Under the pieces are notes generated by a model, which had not been told where the DNA came from, searched no databases, and worked only from the letters and a program-made list of their open reading frames with translations. From the NCBI RefSeq assembly GCF_014650175.1, contig NZ_BMUL01000028.1, positions 1-46,414 on the forward strand: a stretch of DNA of 46,414 bases, written 5' to 3'. Of the stretch, positions 43,128 through 46,414 are shown one piece after another (the first letter of the stretch is position 1; every line of letters starts with the position of its first letter). Position numbers and translations under genes: made by a program. The DNA is from Streptomyces termitum. GTDB taxonomy: Bacteria > Actinomycetota > Actinomycetes > Streptomycetales > Streptomycetaceae.

Positions 43128-44260
43128 TGCGCAATCGGCTCTCTGTGCTCGGTGCCCCGCACTCCGGCCAGTTCGCGGTAGATCTCCGCGACGGCCGCGC
43201 CGGTGCGCCGCACGTCGAATCTGCTGAGGACGTGTCCGTGGGCCTCGCGGCCCAGACGGTGCCGCAGCTCCGGCCGGCCGAGGAGGCGGCCGAGGGCGGC
43301 GGCGAGGGCGGCCGGGTCCTCGGAGGGGACCAGGCAGGTGGCTTCGTGGCCGGGCGGCAGGCTCTCGCGGGCCCCGGCGACATCGGTGACGACGACCGGC
43401 CGGCCCGCCGCCATCGCCTCCAGCGGCGCCAGCGCCATGCCCTCCCAGCGGGACGGCAGGACGACCACGTCCGCCGCCCGGTACCAGGGCGCGGTGTCGC
43501 CCACGGCGCCCGCGAAGCGCACCGACGGCCCGGCGGCGGCCCGCAGCCGCTCCCCGTCCGGCCCGTCGCCGACCAGCACCAGCCGGGCGGCCGGCACCTC
43601 GGCGAGGACGGCGGACCAGGCGGCGAGCAGCACGTCCTGGCCCTTCTGCCGGCACAGCCGTCCCACGCACACGGCGGTCGGCGCCGGGTTCCCGGCCGGC
43701 CCGCCGGTCGCGAAGCGGGCCGTGTCCACCCCGTTGTGGACGACCGACCAGGCCGCCGGCACCCCGGCCGCCTCGCCGGTACGCCGCTCCGCCTCGCTGA
43801 CGCACAGGACCCGGTCCGCCCAGCGGGCCCCGAACCGCTCCCAGCGGCGCGCGAGTGCGGCGGTGGTGCCGGTGACGGCCTCGAAGGACCAGGCGTGCGG
43901 CTGGTAGACGGTCGGGATCCGGCCGCGCACGGCGAGCCGGGCGCACAGCCCCGCCTTGGCCGAGTGCGCGTGGACCAGGGCGGGCCGGACGGCCCGGACC
44001 ACCCGGGCCAGGTCGCGGGTCTCGCGGACGAGCGCCGGGCCGGGGTCGCGGCCGGCCCGCCAGTCGTGGACCTCCGCCCCTCCGGCGCGCAGTTCGGCGG
44101 CGAGGGCGGTGCCGGGCGGGCAGGCGACGACGGGCCGCAGTCCGGCGGAGCGCTGGGCCCGCACCAGGTCGGCGACGACCCGGGCGACCCCGCCGTCGCC
44201 GGGCTGGACCGCGTGCAGGACGGTGGCGGACCCCGGGCCCGCCTCGATCGGGGCGCTCAT
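43124..44260 (-). CDS. GT4 family glycosyltransferase, first gene of the polysaccharide operon
   Basis: This 378-aa protein has a GT-B fold: VLHAVQPGDGGVARVVADLV at the acceptor side, VGRLCRQKGQDVLL with the donor-phosphate lysine, and the EX7E motif in PSRWEGMALAPLEAMAAG. It likely adds the second sugar. It is the promoter-proximal gene; the operon runs from here to 34496 with overlaps or short gaps. The ATG at 44260 starts the domain; upstream in-frame sequence to 44419 is unsupported. Confidence 0.92.
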   Translation of the reverse strand: MSAPIEAGPGSATVLHAVQPGDGGVARVVADLVRAQRSAGLRPVVACPPGTALAAELRAGGAEVHDWRAGRDPGPALVRETRDLARVVRAVRPALVHAHSAKAGLCARLAVRGRIPTVYQPHAWSFEAVTGTTAALARRWERFGARWADRVLCVSEAERRTGEAAGVPAAWSVVHNGVDTARFATGGPAGNPAPTAVCVGRLCRQKGQDVLLAAWSAVLAEVPAARLVLVGDGPDGERLRAAAGPSVRFAGAVGDTAPWYRAADVVVLPSRWEGMALAPLEAMAAGRPVVVTDVAGARESLPPGHEATCLVPSEDPAALAAALGRLLGRPELRHRLGREAHGHVLSRFDVRRTGAAVAEIYRELAGVRGTEHREPIAQ

Positions 44261-44417
44261 GTCAGCGCCGTACGCTGCGCCGCACAGGGAGAAGCGCTGA
44301 ATTCCGCATACAGGTTCTCCGCTTTGCTGAGAGAAGGAAGGGAAGACCCGTGAAGACCGGGGGAGAGGAGAGGTGTCGTCCGCACGAAAAGGGTGAACGC
44401 GCGGCGGGCCCGGAAGC

Positions 44418-44433
44418 AACGTTCTGAAACGTT
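44418..44433. promoter_or_regulatory. Double AACGTT palindrome, one helical turn apart
   Basis: AACGTT-CTGA-AACGTT lies about 160 bp upstream of the polysaccharide operon start and 257 bp upstream of chaplin B. Two self-complementary hexamers at a 10-bp interval suit cooperative binding on one DNA face. The binding protein is unknown. Confidence 0.4.
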
Positions 44434-44598
44434 ATAACGCCGGAGCCGGGCGATAGTAAGCATTAGACGGCGGGAAAAGCTAACTCCCGTATCTGTGCGG
44501 CGGGTTCGTCGTTGAGCGTGTTGCGCCTTTCTTCGGGCCGTCGCTCGAATGGCCCTCCTCCGGGCCAAAGATCGGATCGACGTCACCCGTTCGGGAGA

Positions 44599-44625
44599 GC
44601 AACCGATGAAAAGCCGGAGCGTTGT
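44599..44625 (+). promoter_or_regulatory. Developmental-type promoter of chaplin B (GCAAC-N16-CGTTGT)
   Basis: GCAAC (44599-44603) and CGTTGT (44620-44625) are 16 bp apart, about 65 bp upstream of the start codon. The spacing and bases match the three rodlin elements. Confidence 0.6.
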
Positions 44626-44689
44626 TGAGGGAGCCGGGCCGAACAGTCCGGGCAGTCCCCGTTGGAAATCGATCGAGGAGAACTTCTCC

Positions 44690-44929
44690 ATGTCCCGTAT
44701 CGCGAAGGCCGTTGTCCTGACCGTGGGTGCCGCCGCCGCGGTCGCCGGTGCCGCCGGTGCTGCCGCCGCCGACTCCATCGCCGAGGGCGCCGCCGTGAAG
44801 TCCCCCGGCGTCGGCTCCGGCAATGTCGTCCAGATCCCGGTGCACGTCCCGGTGAACCTCTGCGGCAACACCGTCAGCGTCATCGGCGCGCTGAACCCGG
44901 CCTTCGGCAACACCTGCGTCAACGCCTGA
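44690..44929 (+). CDS. Short chaplin B
   Basis: This 79-aa protein has a signal peptide (cleavage near AAA, about residue 27) and one chaplin domain: SPGVGSGNVVQIPVHVPVNL followed by CGNTVSVIGALNPAFGNTCV. Both cysteines are present. It differs from chaplin A in the signal peptide but shares the last residues FGNTCVNA exactly. GAGGAG lies 9 nt before the ATG at 44690. It is divergent from the polysaccharide operon. A U-tract terminator follows. Confidence 0.95.
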   Translation: MSRIAKAVVLTVGAAAAVAGAAGAAAADSIAEGAAVKSPGVGSGNVVQIPVHVPVNLCGNTVSVIGALNPAFGNTCVNA

Positions 44930-45469
44930 CCTCGCACGTCTGATCGGTCCTTCCGAAGCCGGTGCGCCCACCCGACGGTGGGCGCACCGGCTTTTTCCTT
45001 GTGGCCCTGGGGCCGACACCCGTTCGGACGCACCCCCGTGCGCCGCCCGGTGCAACGGCGTACGCCCCCGGAAGGGCAGGGGCGGGCCGCTGATTCACCC
45101 GAACGAAGGTGTGGCGCTCTGTAGTTCCGTGATCGCTGAGCGCTATATCCGCAGGCACCGCGGAGGGGGCGCGATCCGGCGCGCGAGGAGGCGAACGCGT
45201 GTGCGCTCTCCCGCTCCGCCGCGCCCCGCGGCCCCCGGCCCGCCCGCCGCACCGTCGGAGGGGCCGTCGCCGCCGGCGCGTGCGGGGGCGCGTGCGGTCA
45301 TCCGGAAATCACACCGGTCGCCTTCGATCGGGTGCAGTAGTCGAGAAATCCTCGATCCCGGAGTTTCCGGGGAGCGAACCTCTCGTTACAGAAGACGGAA
45401 CGTCGTACGGGAATTCTCCAAGAAGCCTGTGCGGAACGTGATTTGAAAGAACAGAGGAAGGAATCCCCC
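44930..45469. other. 540-bp intergenic region after chaplin B
   Basis: After the terminator at 44956-44996 the sequence has no credible gene; short open frames here lack codon bias. The last 150 bp are less GC-rich and probably contain the promoter of the small secreted protein gene at 45470. No BldN-like pair with a 16-bp spacer was found. Confidence 0.5.
44956..44996 (+). terminator. Rho-independent terminator of chaplin B with U-tract
   Basis: AAGCCGGTGCGCCCACC (44956-44972) pairs exactly with GGTGGGCGCACCGGCTT (44977-44993), 4-nt loop, followed by TTT. This is one of the few terminators here with a true T-run. Confidence 0.92.
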
Positions 45470-45748
45470 ATGAAGCCCACCAAGGCCGCCGCGGTCTTCG
45501 CCGGTTCGCTCATGGCCCTCGGCGTCGCCGCCCCCGCCATGGCCCTCAGCCCCGAGGCGCTGACCCCGACCAGCCTCAACGGTGGCCTGGAGACGATCGC
45601 CGCCCACGGGCTGAAGTCGGACGCGCTCAGCAGCACCACCGACGGCTCCCCGGTCAAGAGCGTCACGGACGCCGCCACCCAGCTGAACAAGACGGGCAAG
45701 GGCCTTCCGCTGATCGGTGGCCTCCCGGTCAACCCGCTCGGCGGCTGA
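45470..45748 (+). CDS. Small secreted protein, unknown function
   Basis: This 92-aa protein has a signal peptide (MKPTKAAAVFAGSLMALGVA, cleavage near AMA). The mature part of about 66 residues has no cysteine and ends in a glycine-rich GLPLIGGLPVNPLGG. Similar small exported proteins occur near surface-protein genes in streptomycetes (from memory). AGGAAGG lies upstream of the ATG. Its location beside a chaplin suggests a surface role; this is inferred. Confidence 0.82.
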   Translation: MKPTKAAAVFAGSLMALGVAAPAMALSPEALTPTSLNGGLETIAAHGLKSDALSSTTDGSPVKSVTDAATQLNKTGKGLPLIGGLPVNPLGG

Positions 45749-45910
45749 TCGAATGATTTTCTGACCGGTGTCCGTGTGGCCTCGCCGCCTCACGGCGTGC
45801 CGCTCCTACTGTCTGGTCCGTCCCCACGCGAACGTCAGCGAGGGGACACGGCCGGTCGGAGCGAGGGGGGATCCTCGCCGGTCTCTCCCTTTCTCCCGAG
45901 GAAGAGCGGT

Positions 45911-46414
45911 ATGCGGTCCATCATCAGCAGGAAAGTACTCATCGCGGCGGCAGCGACCGGAATGCTCTCGCTGACCGGCGGATTCGCCCTGGCCGCGAAC
46001 GCCCACCCCGGCACGGGCGATCCCGGCTCCGGCAGGGCCCCGCTCCCGCCGAAGGTCTGCGCCGACCTGAGCGGCTACGCCGCCGCGGCCGTCGCCGACC
46101 TCTGCGGGCAGAAGGCCCCGCAGGGCGAGCAGGGCTCCGACGGCTACGGCGAGGAGCCCACGCCTCCGGTCACCCACCCGCCCACCACCCCGCCGGCGAC
46201 CACGCCCCCGGCCACCCACCCGCCGGGCGACTGCGAGTACGGGGAGGAGGGGCCGGGCTGCCACCCCACCACCCCGCCCGCGACCACCCCGCCGGTCACC
46301 ACGCCCCCGGTGACCACGCCCCCGGTCACGACGCCCCCCGTCACCACGCCCCCGGTGACGACCCCGCCGGTGACCACGCCCCCCGTCACCACCCCGCCCG
46401 TCACCACACCCCCG
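45911..46414 (+). CDS. Secreted Pro/Thr-rich repeat protein, C-terminus outside the window
   Basis: The frame is open for 168 codons to the window edge. A signal peptide (MRSIISRKVLIAAAATGMLS, cleavage near ALAA) is followed by a short segment with cysteines (VCADLSGYAAAAVADLCG). A spacer with another Cys pair (DCEYGEEGPGC) leads into TTPPV repeats. GAGGAA precedes the ATG. The layout, a small Cys-containing head and a Thr/Pro stalk, suggests a wall-anchored surface protein; a C-terminal sorting signal would lie beyond the window. Confidence 0.85.
   Translation, partial: MRSIISRKVLIAAAATGMLSLTGGFALAANAHPGTGDPGSGRAPLPPKVCADLSGYAAAAVADLCGQKAPQGEQGSDGYGEEPTPPVTHPPTTPPATTPPATHPPGDCEYGEEGPGCHPTTPPATTPPVTTPPVTTPPVTTPPVTTPPVTTPPVTTPPVTTPPVTTPP
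46267..46414 (+). repeat. 15-bp tandem repeats encoding TTPPV
   Basis: At least nine near-identical copies of a 15-bp unit (for example ACCACGCCCCCGGTG) encode Thr-Thr-Pro-Pro-Val and continue to the window end. Variation is synonymous. Confidence 0.92.

Larger units (their letters stand above)
44261..44689. other. Divergent control region between the polysaccharide operon and chaplin B
   Basis: This 429-bp gap has lower GC than the genes. It contains two AACGTT palindromes (44418-44423 and 44428-44433) exactly 10 bp apart, and the developmental-type promoter at 44599. A second weaker candidate, CGTATC-N16-CGTTGA, ends near 44515. No coding sequence is supported. Confidence 0.55.

Noticed and set aside
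45111..45446. Small plus-strand open frame after chaplin B
   Set aside because: It has no ribosome site and no codon bias, and it ends within the promoter region of the next gene.

Overview
The window is a stretch of a Streptomyces chromosome. It has very high G+C with strong third-position bias, many GTG starts and AGGAGG-type ribosome sites. It carries mycothiol, rodlin and chaplin genes that are hallmarks of streptomycetes. From memory, the gene order of the left half resembles the S. coelicolor SCO49xx core region; this was not checked by a search.

Left part (1-28 kb) is core chromosome. It starts with an acyl-CoA carboxylase locus: the first 27 codons of a biotin-carboxylase alpha subunit, then maf, a 42-aa membrane protein, and the epsilon and beta subunits on the minus strand. 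Biotin ligase, adenylate cyclase, an enoyl-CoA hydratase, a GAF-GGDEF diguanylate cyclase and hutH follow on the plus strand. Next come a tiny LAETG sortase substrate, an L,D-transpeptidase, msrA, metB, an ECF-like sigma gene overlapping a small membrane gene, a MarR regulator, threonine ammonia-lyase, a DrrAB-like ABC exporter, greA, a DUF4307 protein, mca, a second ABC pair and a large thioredoxin-domain protein. This half also holds a 187-bp palindromic MITE-like element, a degenerate relative of one of its ends, and several intergenic tandem repeats.

Right part (28-46 kb) looks like a cell-surface assembly region. It holds three rodlin genes, two short chaplin genes, an LCP-family transferase, other small secreted proteins and a Pro/Thr-rich secreted protein that runs off the window end. 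Between the chaplins lies an exopolysaccharide locus: two GT4 glycosyltransferases, a WbaP-type initiating sugar transferase, an O-antigen ligase/polymerase, a MurJ/Wzx flippase, a CE4 deacetylase, a Wzz-like copolymerase and a CelD/BcsL-like GNAT, mostly with overlapping genes. An ATP-grasp enzyme and a secreted GH26-like hydrolase with an EPKP-repeat tail flank it.

All three rodlin genes and one chaplin gene carry the same promoter-like pattern, G(G/C)AAC-N16-(A/C)GTTG, which resembles the promoter type I associate with the developmental sigma factor BldN. The most interesting reading is that this strain keeps its hydrophobic sheath proteins and a dedicated Wzx/Wzy polysaccharide pathway in one locus. 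That is an inference from gene order.
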